Positions 1-7,532 of a stretch of 64,000 nt of DNA are shown here, in pieces. The position numbers and the translations under genes were made by a program. Source of the stretch: JAENVU01 sp963765075 (GTDB lineage Bacteria; Actinomycetota; Acidimicrobiia; IMCC26256; JAENVU01); NCBI GenBank assembly GCA_963765075.1, contig CAVXVA010000001.1, positions 372,001-436,000 of the forward strand, given 5' to 3'. The notes under the pieces were generated by a model, which searched no databases, was not told the DNA's origin, and saw nothing but the letters and a program-made list of their open reading frames with translations. Numbering within the stretch: position 1 is the first letter of the stretch; every line of letters begins with the position of its first letter.

Positions 1-2025
1 GATGTTGACGAACGCACCGAACTTGGTGATGTTCACCACGCGGCCGGGGTACTCGGCCCCGATGTCGGCCGTCGGCGGGTCGAGGATGAGTTCGATCCGG
101 CGACGCGCTTCGTCGACCTGCGAGCTGTCCTTGGAGCCGACGCTCACCGTGCCGACCACACCGTCGTCCGACACTGCGATGTCGGCGCCGGTCTCCTGCT
201 GGATCGTGTTGATGACCTTGCCCTTTGGCCCGATGACCTCACCGATCTTGTCGATCGGGATCTCGAAGCTGATGATCTTCGGCGCCGTCGGGCGCACGTC
301 TTCACGTGGCTCGGCAATAGCGCCTTCCATCACCTCGAGGATCTGGAGGCGGGCTTCCTTGGCCTGCTGCAACGCCGCCGCGAGCACGTCGGCCGGAAGG
401 CCGTCGATCTTCGTGTCGAGCTGCAGCGCGGTGACGAACTCCGCGGTGCCGGCGACCTTGAAGTCCATGTCGCCGAACGCGTCTTCCGCACCCAGGATGT
501 CGGTGAGGGTGGTGTACTTGCCCTCGGCGTAGACGAGGCCCATCGCGATCCCGGCGACGGGCGCCTTGATCGGCACGCCGGCGTCCATGAGCGAGAGCGT
601 CGAACCACAGACCGACGCCATCGACGTGGAGCCGTTGGACGCGAGCACGTCGGACACGACGCGCAGCGTGTAGGGCCACTCTTCCTTGCTGGGCACGACG
701 GGAACGAGCGCCCGCTCGGCCAGCGCGCCGTGACCGATTTCCCGGCGCTTCGGCGAACCGACGCGGCCGGTCTCACCGGTGGAGAACGGCGTGAAGTTGT
801 AGTGGTGCATGTAGCGCTTGCGGTCCTCGAGACCGAGGGTGTCGACGATCTGCTCCATGCGGAGCATGCCGAGCGTCGTGACCGAGAGCACCTGGGTCTC
901 GCCGCGCTGGAACAGACCCGAACCGTGGACGGCGTTGATGATGCCGACCTCGGCCGACAGCGGACGCAGGTCCGAGACCCCCCGACCGTCGATGCGCATC
1001 CCGTCATTGACGATGCGCGCCCGCACGACCTGCTTCTGCAGCGAGCGGAACGCCTTCTTGATCTCGCCGGCGCGCTCACCGAACGTGCCGGGTGCATCGG
1101 CCGTGCCGACGAGCGTCGCGACCAAGGCGGCCTGGATCTCGTCGAGGCGGTTGTTGCGCTCGGTCTTGTCGGCGATCGCCATGGCCTCGGCCGTGGTGTC
1201 GCGGGCTTCACCGGCCACCGCGTCGAACGCGTCGTCCGCGTAGTCGACGTTGGGGGTGTAGCTGATGGTCTCGATCGGGCCCTTCGCCGCGATGACCTGC
1301 TCGCGCAGGCCGATCTGCAGGTCGATCGAAGCGTCGATCCATTCCTTGGCGACTTCGAGACCCTCGGCGATGGTCTCCTCGGTCACCTTCGGCGCACCCT
1401 GCTCGTAGAGCTCCCACGAGGACTCGGTGCCACCGGCTTCCACCATCATGATGGCGACCTCACCGGCATCGGTGCGACGACCGGCGACGACGAGTTCGAA
1501 CGTGGACTCGTCACCTTCTTGGTAGGTGGGGTGGGCGACCCAGGCACCGTCGAGGTGCGCCAGGCGGACGGCGCCGATCGGGCCGTCGAACGGGATACCC
1601 GAGATCATCAGCGCGGCGGACGCACCGTTGATCGAGATGATGTCGTGCGGGTTCGACTGGTCCGAACCGAGGACGGTCGCAATGACCTGGACCTCGTTGC
1701 GGAAGTCGGCGGGGAAACTCGGCCGCAGCGGCCGGTCGGTCAGCCGACAGGTCAGGATCGCCGACTCACCGGGGCGACCTTCACGCCGGAAGAACGAGCC
1801 GGGGATCTTGCCCGCGGCATACATCCGCTCCTCGACGTCGACCGTCAGGGGGAAGAAGTCGATGCCGTCACGCGGCTTGCTCGTGGCGACGGTGCTGAGC
1901 ACCACGGTGTCGCCCACGGTGCAGACGACGGCGCCGTCGGCGAGTTCGGCCAGCTTGCCGGTTTCGATGGACATGGTGAGGCCGGCCGCGTTGATCGGCC
2001 CCTCTACACGAATCGCGTCACCCAT
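1..2025 (-). CDS. pnp: Polyribonucleotide nucleotidyltransferase (PNPase), C-terminus cut by window edge
   Basis: Phosphorolytic 3'-to-5' exoribonuclease of mRNA decay. 675 codons are visible. Two RNase PH-like halves come first, then a KH domain near residue 585 with the motif VIGPKGK, and the start of an S1 domain (GRVVNITKFGAFV) running off the left edge. Only the end of S1 is missing. The ATG is preceded by the good ribosome site AGAGGAG about 7 nt away. It lies downstream of rpsO, the usual bacterial arrangement. A stable hairpin sits just upstream of the ribosome site and could mediate autoregulation as known for E. coli pnp; that part is inference. Confidence 0.97.
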   Translation of the reverse strand, partial: MGDAIRVEGPINAAGLTMSIETGKLAELADGAVVCTVGDTVVLSTVATSKPRDGIDFFPLTVDVEERMYAAGKIPGSFFRREGRPGESAILTCRLTDRPLRPSFPADFRNEVQVIATVLGSDQSNPHDIISINGASAALMISGIPFDGPIGAVRLAHLDGAWVAHPTYQEGDESTFELVVAGRRTDAGEVAIMMVEAGGTESSWELYEQGAPKVTEETIAEGLEVAKEWIDASIDLQIGLREQVIAAKGPIETISYTPNVDYADDAFDAVAGEARDTTAEAMAIADKTERNNRLDEIQAALVATLVGTADAPGTFGERAGEIKKAFRSLQKQVVRARIVNDGMRIDGRGVSDLRPLSAEVGIINAVHGSGLFQRGETQVLSVTTLGMLRMEQIVDTLGLEDRKRYMHHYNFTPFSTGETGRVGSPKRREIGHGALAERALVPVVPSKEEWPYTLRVVSDVLASNGSTSMASVCGSTLSLMDAGVPIKAPVAGIAMGLVYAEGKYTTLTDILGAEDAFGDMDFKVAGTAEFVTALQLDTKIDGLPADVLAAALQQAKEARLQILEVMEGAIAEPREDVRPTAPKIISFEIPIDKIGEVIGPKGKVINTIQQETGADIAVSDDGVVGTVSVGSKDSSQVDEARRRIELILDPPTADIGAEYPGRVVNITKFGAFVNI

Positions 2026-2044
2026 GGGTGCGCTCCTCTCACTA

Positions 2045-2065
2045 CTGATCGCTCTGCGCGATCAG
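2045..2065 (-). promoter_or_regulatory. Hairpin in the pnp 5' leader
   Basis: On the minus strand, 8-nt arms CTGATCGC and GCGATCAG pair perfectly around a 5-nt loop. The hairpin ends only a few nucleotides before the AGAGGAG ribosome site of pnp. A TTGACC element lies further upstream. Position and stability fit a translation- or decay-control hairpin, but function is inferred only. Confidence 0.55.
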
Positions 2066-2180
2066 GTTTGGGGTGAGGGGCGGTTCTCAGTGGTCAACGC
2101 TCAAGCAATCCACATGCGAAATGCTGTGGTGTCGAGCGGTGGCGACTGACAACCCCCACCTCACGGGTTGGTTCACGCAC

Positions 2181-2225
2181 CGGCGTATGGACGCCGACGC
2201 GACGAGGGCCGGCATGTGCCGGCCC
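2181..2225 (-). terminator. Two tandem hairpins between rpsO and pnp
   Basis: Reading leftward from the rpsO stop, the first hairpin (2225-2206) has 9-bp arms GGGCCGGCA/TGCCGGCCC with a 2-nt turn. The second (2196-2181) has 6-bp arms CGGCGT/ACGCCG around a 4-nt loop. Neither has a U-tract. They could be a U-less terminator, an mRNA-stabilising 3' structure for rpsO, or a processing site in an rpsO-pnp transcript. Confidence 0.5.
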
Positions 2226-2237
2226 CACGTATCCGTC

Positions 2238-2495
2238 CTATCGACGGAGTCCGAGCTTCGCAATGAGCGCCCGGTACCGCTCGACATCGTTGCGCCGGAG
2301 GTAATCCAGCAGACGACGGCGCCGACCGACGAGCATCAACAGACCACGACGACTGTGGTGGTCCTTCTTGTGCATCTTGAGATGCTCAGTCAGGTGATTG
2401 ATGCGACCCGTGAGGAGCGCGACCTGAACCTCCGGCGAACCGGTATCGGTGTCGTGGAGGCGATGCTCGGTGATCGTGGCAGTGGTATCGGGCAT
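2238..2495 (-). CDS. rpsO: 30S ribosomal protein S15
   Basis: Small ribosomal subunit protein that binds the central domain of 16S rRNA. The 85 residues carry the family core TGSPEVQVALLTGRINHLTEHL and the basic segment HSRRGLLMLVGRRRRLLDYL. The usual length is about 89, so the protein is complete. It lies between the accessory insert and pnp. An extended -10 element (TGG plus TACGGT) about 37 nt before the ATG suggests its own promoter. AAGGAT is a possible but rather distant ribosome site. Confidence 0.97.
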   Translation of the reverse strand: MPDTTATITEHRLHDTDTGSPEVQVALLTGRINHLTEHLKMHKKDHHSRRGLLMLVGRRRRLLDYLRRNDVERYRALIAKLGLRR

Positions 2496-2531
2496 GCGAA
2501 AACAAAGATCCTTCGAGATGCGGAAGCGGGC

Positions 2532-2540
2532 ACCGTACCA
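2532..2540 (-). promoter_or_regulatory. Extended -10 promoter element of rpsO
   Basis: On the minus strand the sequence reads TGG-TACGGT, an extended -10 of the form TGnTAnnnT, with no convincing -35. The predicted start gives a leader of about 30 nt before rpsO. The same extended -10 type occurs before rimP. Confidence 0.45.
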
Positions 2541-2585
2541 CGGAACCCAGGTTCCTGCCCGGTTCGGGGGTCAGCCGGAGGGGGC

Positions 2586-3119
2586 TCACCCGGACAGCAC
2601 GGCGGCGATGCGGTCGTAGCGGGCATCGGTATCACCGCAGATCCGGCCGACCCAGCGGAGGATCTCGGCCACATCGAGCGGAGTCCCCTCCTCACGCATG
2701 GCGTCGATGTCGACCCAGTCCTTGGCCCGGTCGAACACGGTCTTGCACACGACGAGATGGTTCGCGGCCAGGATCGGGATCGACGTGTCGGCGAAGGGAA
2801 CCATCCGCACGGCCTGCGCCGCGACCTCGTGGAACCGGTCGTAGCTGAAGAACAGGTCGATCGGGTTGTCGTCCCACCACCAGCGCACCTGACCGTCACG
2901 CTCGACGTGCTCCAGACTCCCCGTCACCCCGAGCGGGCCGATCGCATCCGTGACCTCCCGAGCTCGGCCTTCGGGCAAGAAGATATTGAGATCGATGTCG
3001 ATCGTCGCTCGCGGCTCGGCGTAATACGCCAGCGCGAGGGCACCCCCGAATGCATGGGGAACGTCGGAGAGCGCCCGGTCGAGGGCAACGACCTTCTCGG
3101 GCAGCGACGGCCGCGTCAC
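2586..3119 (-). CDS. AbiEii-like nucleotidyltransferase, possible toxin half of a pair
   Basis: The 177-residue protein resembles minimal nucleotidyltransferases of the AbiEii/DUF1814 type. It has the GG of FGGALAL followed by the acidic pair in the motif TIDIDLNIF, then a mostly helical region. The GTG start overlaps the stop of the upstream XRE gene as GTGA, so the two are translationally coupled. Longer in-frame starts exist but would run deep into the XRE gene. AbiEii-type enzymes are known type IV toxins or abortive-infection effectors; whether this one is toxic is inference. The pair interrupts the usually conserved ribF-rpsO junction. Confidence 0.7.
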   Translation of the reverse strand: MTRPSLPEKVVALDRALSDVPHAFGGALALAYYAEPRATIDIDLNIFLPEGRAREVTDAIGPLGVTGSLEHVERDGQVRWWWDDNPIDLFFSYDRFHEVAAQAVRMVPFADTSIPILAANHLVVCKTVFDRAKDWVDIDAMREEGTPLDVAEILRWVGRICGDTDARYDRIAAVLSG

Positions 3120-3448
3120 GTCGAGCTGATGCGCGGGAAGTTCAGCCCGCCGCGGCGATGCCGGACCGGAATCGCATCGGCCAGCAGCAACACGTCGACC
3201 AAGCGCTGCGCGCGCTCCTCGTCGGTCCGGGCAGGCGGTACGCGGTCCGAGCCCCACGTCTCGCACCCGAGGGTCAACGCCGCGCCCGCGGCTCCGACGA
3301 GGCGGCGCAGGGTTTCGATGCTCGGATCGCGGCGCCCGCGTTCATAGGCAGAGATGACCGGCTGACTCGTGCCCGCCCGCGCGGCGAGCTGGGCCTGGGT
3401 GAGCCCGGCGCGACGCCGAGCCCGGGAGATCAGTGCGGCTCCGTGCAT
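3116..3448 (-). CDS. XRE-family helix-turn-helix protein, probable antitoxin or regulator
   Basis: A 110-residue protein with an XRE helix-turn-helix in the first 65 residues (AGLTQAQLAARAGTSQPVIS, then YERGRRDPS). The C-terminal part is rich in charged residues. It is the first gene of a two-gene unit with the nucleotidyltransferase, which it overlaps by 4 nt. The -10 element TATACT ends exactly 6 nt before the ATG, so the transcript probably starts at the start codon. The AT-rich stretch around this promoter is a plausible autoregulatory site. An antitoxin role is inferred from the gene pairing. Confidence 0.75.
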   Translation of the reverse strand: MHGAALISRARRRAGLTQAQLAARAGTSQPVISAYERGRRDPSIETLRRLVGAAGAALTLGCETWGSDRVPPARTDEERAQRLVDVLLLADAIPVRHRRGGLNFPRISST

Positions 3449-3454
3449 GCTCGA

Positions 3455-3460
3455 AGTATA
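3455..3460 (-). promoter_or_regulatory. -10 element for leaderless transcription of the XRE gene
   Basis: TATACT on the minus strand matches the -10 consensus at 5 of 6 positions. It is separated from the ATG at 3448 by exactly 6 nt, placing the transcription start on the start codon. No clear -35 is seen. The surrounding 30 bp are AT-rich against the high-GC background. Confidence 0.6.
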
Positions 3461-3549
3461 TCGGATCGTCTATATTTACTCCAGCGGGCCTGGTCAGCTG
3501 CGCATTTCGCACTCATCCGCGCCTCACATTCCCCCGGCAGGATCGGGGC

Positions 3550-4239
3550 ATGACTCGAAATCGAACGCCCCTCACCCTCACGCTGTTCACCCTCGCCACC
3601 TTGACCGCGGCCGGCTGTGGTTCCACCTCGACGCCGGTGCCGGAGAGTTCGCCGTCGAGTTCCTCGACCCGGCCCTCGCCGACGACGACGTCGCTCCCGG
3701 CCGACCACTCGATCCACAGGGAACATGGCGCCCACGACATGGCCCAGCCATCACTCGCCACCCGGCGGGCCGCCGCGACCCCGGCCGAGCGCGCCGCGGC
3801 CGACGACCTGTTCGCCCGAACTCGGGCGTCGCTCGAACGGTTCGCGGCCGAACCCGACGCGGTCGCCGCCGGATTCACCCCGGCACCCGGGGCCACCGGT
3901 CGAGTCATCCACTACCGCAACCTCGCACACCGTCGTGACGGGCACGCGCTCGATCCCGACCGCCCCGAAGGCCTCGTCTACGCCCGCAACCGCGCCGGCG
4001 GCCTCGTGCTCCTCGGCGCCGTATTCACGGTCGCGCCCGGCGAGACCGCGCCCGCACCGGGCGGCGACATCTTCCGGTGGCACACCCACGACCCCCGCTG
4101 CGACACGTTCCTCGTCCCTGCCGGTGGATGCTCGGACACATTCCGCATGCTCCACACCTGGACGACCAGGGCCGCCGACATCGTCGACCCCTGGACCCAA
4201 CCCTTCCGGGCCGCGATCGGTCACCCATCCGCCCCGTAG
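3550..4239 (+). CDS. Secreted lipoprotein of unknown function
   Basis: The 229-residue protein starts with a basic n-region and a hydrophobic segment ending in the lipobox LTAAGC, so Cys23 would be lipidated after export. A Ser/Thr/Pro-rich linker of about 35 residues follows, typical of actinobacterial lipoproteins. The folded part contains GLVYARNRAGGLVLLGAVF and an HTHD motif, reminiscent of uncharacterised actinobacterial secreted proteins with a histidine pair. I do not recognise a function. The hexamer CAGGAT 6 nt before the ATG could be a weak leaderless -10. It stands alone between the divergent XRE gene and the ArsR unit. Confidence 0.75.
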   Translation: MTRNRTPLTLTLFTLATLTAAGCGSTSTPVPESSPSSSSTRPSPTTTSLPADHSIHREHGAHDMAQPSLATRRAAATPAERAAADDLFARTRASLERFAAEPDAVAAGFTPAPGATGRVIHYRNLAHRRDGHALDPDRPEGLVYARNRAGGLVLLGAVFTVAPGETAPAPGGDIFRWHTHDPRCDTFLVPAGGCSDTFRMLHTWTTRAADIVDPWTQPFRAAIGHPSAP

Positions 4240-4250
4240 ACACTGAGTCG

Positions 4251-4278
4251 TTTACATACCAATATCGGTATGTATTAT
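4251..4278 (+). promoter_or_regulatory. ArsR-unit promoter with overlapping palindromic operator
   Basis: The -35 TTTACA (4251-4256) and the -10 TATTAT (4273-4278) are 16 nt apart. The spacer is filled by the palindrome ACATACC-n6-GGTATGT (4254-4273). The -10 ends 6 nt before the ATG at 4285, so the mRNA should start on the start codon. An ArsR dimer bound to the palindrome would cover the promoter, a classic autorepression layout. Confidence 0.8.
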
Positions 4279-4284
4279 CAGGGC

Positions 4285-4623
4285 ATGGCTCGCACCCCGA
4301 CCACTGCTGATGTGTTCAACGCCATCGGCGACTCCCAACGGCGCACCATCCTCGAGACCCTTGGAGGCGCCGAACTGGACGTCGGTGAGTTGGTGCAGGC
4401 CCTCGCCGTCCCCCAACCCCAGGTGTCGAAACACCTTCGGGTGCTACGGGATGTCGGTCTCGTGCGCTGTGACCGCGTCGGTCGGCGCCGGGTGTACCGA
4501 GTCCATGGCGAAGCGCTCCGGCCCATCCACGAATGGGTGGCGCGTTTCGAACGACTGTTGAACGACCGCTACGACCGCCTCGCCGACCTGCTCGTCGAGC
4601 TGCAACCGGAGGACAGCCAATGA
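4285..4623 (+). CDS. ArsR-family transcriptional regulator
   Basis: A 112-residue winged-helix repressor. The recognition region reads LAVPQPQVSKHLRVLRDVGL, followed by the wing GRRRVYRV, as in ArsR proteins that control AHSA1/SRPBCC enzymes. No metal-binding cysteine motif is visible, so metal sensing is unlikely. The start chosen is the ATG at 4285: an upstream in-frame ATG at 4270 lies inside the promoter. Its stop overlaps the start of the AHSA1-DinB gene as ATGA. Autoregulation through the palindrome over its promoter is likely. Confidence 0.88.
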   Translation: MARTPTTADVFNAIGDSQRRTILETLGGAELDVGELVQALAVPQPQVSKHLRVLRDVGLVRCDRVGRRRVYRVHGEALRPIHEWVARFERLLNDRYDRLADLLVELQPEDSQ

Positions 4624-5648
4624 CCACCACGCGTCACGGAAGCGCGACCGTCACCACGCCATCCGATCGTGAAATCGTCATCACCCGATCGTTCGATGCG
4701 CCCATCGATCTGGTCTGGGAAGCAATGACCACTCCCCGACTCGTCCTCCGCTGGTGGGGGCCGGAGTGGTGCCCGCTCGTTTCGTGCCGGATCGACCTCC
4801 GGGTCGGCGGGTCGTGGCGGTACGTGTCGGTCGCCGAGGATGGCAGTGAGCTCGCCTGGCACGGCACCTACCGCGAGATCGAGCCGCGAGCGCGCATCGT
4901 CTCGACCGAGGTGTTCGAAGGCTTCCCCGACGCGGAGTCGGTGAACACGCTGGCCCTCACCCATGCCGACGGCCTGACCACGGCGCAGACCGTCGTACTC
5001 CATTCGAGTCGGGAACACCGCGACGGACATCTCGAGTCGGGAATGGAAGGTGGGATGCAGGACACCTTCAACCGGCTCGAGGATCTGCTCGGCCGGGCCG
5101 ACACCACCGCCGAACGGTTCCGCCGCGTCGCGGGTCGATTCACCGACCGGGCCCTCGAGGTGCCGCCCGACGCCTGGGACAACCCGGCGCCCCCCGACGG
5201 CTGGGTCGCGCGCGACGTGGTCGGACATATGGTCGAGTGGATGCCCGGGCTCCTGGCCTCGGTCGGCGTCGCGTTGGCGCCCGGGCCTTCGGTCGACGAC
5301 GATCCGGCCGCCGCCTGGATCCATCTCGCCGACTCACTCCAGGCGCTCCTCGATGATCCCGAGCACGCCCGGCGTCAGATCACTCACGAGCATCTCGGGA
5401 CCGTCACCGTGGAACACACGATCGGGATGATCATGTTCGGCGACGTTCTGATCCATACGTGGGATCTCGCCCGCGCGACCGGACTCGACGAGTCGCTCGA
5501 CGCCGCGATCGTCACCGAAATGCTCATCGGGATGGAGCCAATGGACGAGATGCTGCGTGCGAGCGGTCAGTACGGACCCCGCGTCGGGGTCGCCGACGAC
5601 GCGGATGATCAGACCAAGCTCATCGCCTTCACTGGGCGAACGCCGTAA
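4620..5648 (+). CDS. AHSA1/SRPBCC domain fused to a DinB-like (TIGR03086-type) domain
   Basis: The 342-residue fusion has an N-terminal AHSA1 domain at about 15-150 (ITRSFDAPIDLVWEAMTTP, then RWWGPEWC), a ligand-binding helix-grip fold. A DinB/maleylpyruvate-isomerase-like four-helix domain follows at about 165-330, with FRRVAGRFTDRALEVPPDAW, DVVGHMVEWMPGLL and DVLIHTWDLARATG. The histidines of HMVEW and HTWD are where metal ligands sit in DinB folds. It is coupled to the ArsR gene by an ATGA overlap. The two domains are more often found as separate ArsR-linked genes. The substrate is unknown; a small-molecule stress role is inference. Confidence 0.82.
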   Translation: MTTTRHGSATVTTPSDREIVITRSFDAPIDLVWEAMTTPRLVLRWWGPEWCPLVSCRIDLRVGGSWRYVSVAEDGSELAWHGTYREIEPRARIVSTEVFEGFPDAESVNTLALTHADGLTTAQTVVLHSSREHRDGHLESGMEGGMQDTFNRLEDLLGRADTTAERFRRVAGRFTDRALEVPPDAWDNPAPPDGWVARDVVGHMVEWMPGLLASVGVALAPGPSVDDDPAAAWIHLADSLQALLDDPEHARRQITHEHLGTVTVEHTIGMIMFGDVLIHTWDLARATGLDESLDAAIVTEMLIGMEPMDEMLRASGQYGPRVGVADDADDQTKLIAFTGRTP

Positions 5649-5661
5649 GCGCCGCACGCAG

Positions 5662-6618
5662 TCACGAGAGAATCGCGCGGGCCTGCTCCACATCGCGACC
5701 CATCTGGCTGACCAGGTCGTCGACCGAATCGAAGCGCTGTTCGCCGCGGAGTCGTTTCACGAACTGCACCGCGACGTTCTGGCCGTAGAGGTCGCCGTCG
5801 AAGTCGAGGAGATAGGCCTCGAGCAACGAGTGCTCCTGGTTCGAGTAAAAGGTCGGCCGGCGACCGAGCGAGATCGCGCAGGGCCGCAGTTCGTCATCGA
5901 CCCCGCGGAATTGGCCGGCGTAGATGCCATCGGCCGGGAGACAGACATCGGGGGTGAGCGCGACATTGGCCGTGGGAAAGCCGAGGTCGCGCCCGCGCCG
6001 ATCCCCTTCGACCACCACGCCCCGCACCTCGTGGGGCCGACCGAGCAGCTCGGCGGCGCCCGCAACATCGCCGGCCGCGAGCCGGTGGCGCACCCGCGTC
6101 GACGAGTACGGCTCGTGGACGAGGTCGGATTCCGGCGCGACCAGGCCGAGCCCGATCACCTCGAACCCGAGGTCCGCACCCATGCGTTGCAACAAGGCGA
6201 CGTTGCCGCCGCGGTGATGGCCGAAGTGGAAGTCGGCACCGACCACTACGAGGCGAACACCGAGCAGACCGACCAACACCTCATGCACGAAGTCTTCGGC
6301 CGTCTCCTTGCTCCGACCCTCGTCGAACGGCAGGACGCAGACCAGGTCGACGAGGTCGGCAGCCACCAACAATTCGAGCTTGTGATCGAGACTGGTCAGC
6401 AACGATGGCGCGGTCTCGGGCCGCACGACCTGCGCCGGATGCCGATCGAACGTGACGCACACCGCATCGAGCCCGCGGGCATCGGCCAGTTCGCGCACGA
6501 GTTGGAGCACTTTCCGATGACCGATGTGCACGCCGTCGTACGCGCCGATCGTGACGACACTGCCGTCGGAGATCGGCGGCATGCCGTCGCCGATGCGCAC
6601 GACCCGGGTTCCACTCAC
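5662..6618 (-). CDS. ribF: Bifunctional riboflavin kinase / FAD synthetase
   Basis: Converts riboflavin to FMN and FMN to FAD in the cytoplasm. The N-terminal nucleotidyltransferase domain shows TIGAYDGVHIGHRKVL near residues 25-40. The C-terminal flavokinase domain carries GRDLGFPTANV and the SLGRRPTF region. The length of 318 is normal. I prefer the GTG at 6618, which has GGGGGAG about 9 nt upstream; a GTG at 6636 would overlap truB by 14 nt. It follows truB closely, as in the standard truB-ribF-rpsO order, but rpsO is here separated by a 3-kb accessory insert. Confidence 0.95.
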   Translation of the reverse strand: MSGTRVVRIGDGMPPISDGSVVTIGAYDGVHIGHRKVLQLVRELADARGLDAVCVTFDRHPAQVVRPETAPSLLTSLDHKLELLVAADLVDLVCVLPFDEGRSKETAEDFVHEVLVGLLGVRLVVVGADFHFGHHRGGNVALLQRMGADLGFEVIGLGLVAPESDLVHEPYSSTRVRHRLAAGDVAGAAELLGRPHEVRGVVVEGDRRGRDLGFPTANVALTPDVCLPADGIYAGQFRGVDDELRPCAISLGRRPTFYSNQEHSLLEAYLLDFDGDLYGQNVAVQFVKRLRGEQRFDSVDDLVSQMGRDVEQARAILS

Positions 6619-6622
6619 CCCG

Positions 6623-7510
6623 TCATTCTCCCCCACTGGGGATCACGACGCTCGGCTTGAAGCCGGACCCTCGTCGTTCGTAGACCGCGAGGAGGGTCCC
6701 GGTGGCGTCGAGCATCGCGTAGGGGCCGGGGCCGACGACGGTCAGCATCGTCGCATCGAACACCCCGCCGTTCGCGATCGCCCCCTGCCGCTCGGCGTCC
6801 ACCATGACCGCCTCCATCCCCCGCAACGCGCTCGCCGGCGAGAGCACGTGCGGCACCGGATCCTCCACGAGGGTCTCCAGCGGCGTGGCGTCATCGAGAG
6901 TGAACGCGCCGACGCGCAACCGGCGCAGCGTCGCAAGGTGCGCCACCCCACCGAGCGCCGTCCCCAGATCGGCGGCGAGCGTCCGGATGTAGGTGCCGCT
7001 CGAACAGTCGACGAGCACCGTCGCGCGGGGAAAGGTTCCGGGCGTGAAGTCCTCGATGTCGAAGCGGTCGATCCGCACCGGGCGGGGCGGCCGGTCGACT
7101 TCCTTGCCCTGCCGGGCAAGTTCGTGGAGGCGTTGGCCGCCGATCTTGATCGCCGACACCATCGGCGGCACCTGCTCGATGTCGCCCATGAATCGTTGCG
7201 TCGCGACCCGCACGGCGGCCTCGTCGAGGTCGGGCATTTCCTGGCGGACCAGTTCCTCACCTGCCGCGTCGAGCGTGCTGGTCGCGACCCCGAACGCCAC
7301 GACTCCGCGGTAGGACTTCGTGGTCTCCTGCAGGAACCGCATCAGCCGGGTGACCCGACCGAGACCCACCAGCAGGACGCCGGTGGCGTCCGGGTCGAGC
7401 GTGCCGGCATGGCCGATTCGCCGCTGACGGGTCGCACCTCGCAACTTGGCGACGACATCGTGGCTGGTCCACCCCGCGGGCTTGTCGACCACGAGCAGTC
7501 CGTCGATCAC
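6623..7510 (-). CDS. truB: tRNA pseudouridine(55) synthase
   Basis: Isomerises U55 of tRNA T-loops. The 295-residue protein begins with GLLVVDKPAGWTSHDVV and has the catalytic motif GHAGTLDPDATG with the nucleophile Asp39. TKSYRGVVAFGVATSTLDAAGE and the PPMVSAIKIGG motif are also visible. A C-terminal extension ends in a PUA-like region. It lies 22 nt downstream of nrnA and just upstream of ribF, evidently in the same leftward operon. Confidence 0.97.
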   Translation of the reverse strand: MIDGLLVVDKPAGWTSHDVVAKLRGATRQRRIGHAGTLDPDATGVLLVGLGRVTRLMRFLQETTKSYRGVVAFGVATSTLDAAGEELVRQEMPDLDEAAVRVATQRFMGDIEQVPPMVSAIKIGGQRLHELARQGKEVDRPPRPVRIDRFDIEDFTPGTFPRATVLVDCSSGTYIRTLAADLGTALGGVAHLATLRRLRVGAFTLDDATPLETLVEDPVPHVLSPASALRGMEAVMVDAERQGAIANGGVFDATMLTVVGPGPYAMLDATGTLLAVYERRGSGFKPSVVIPSGGE

Positions 7511-7532
7511 TGCGGGGTCCGGTCGGCGATCG

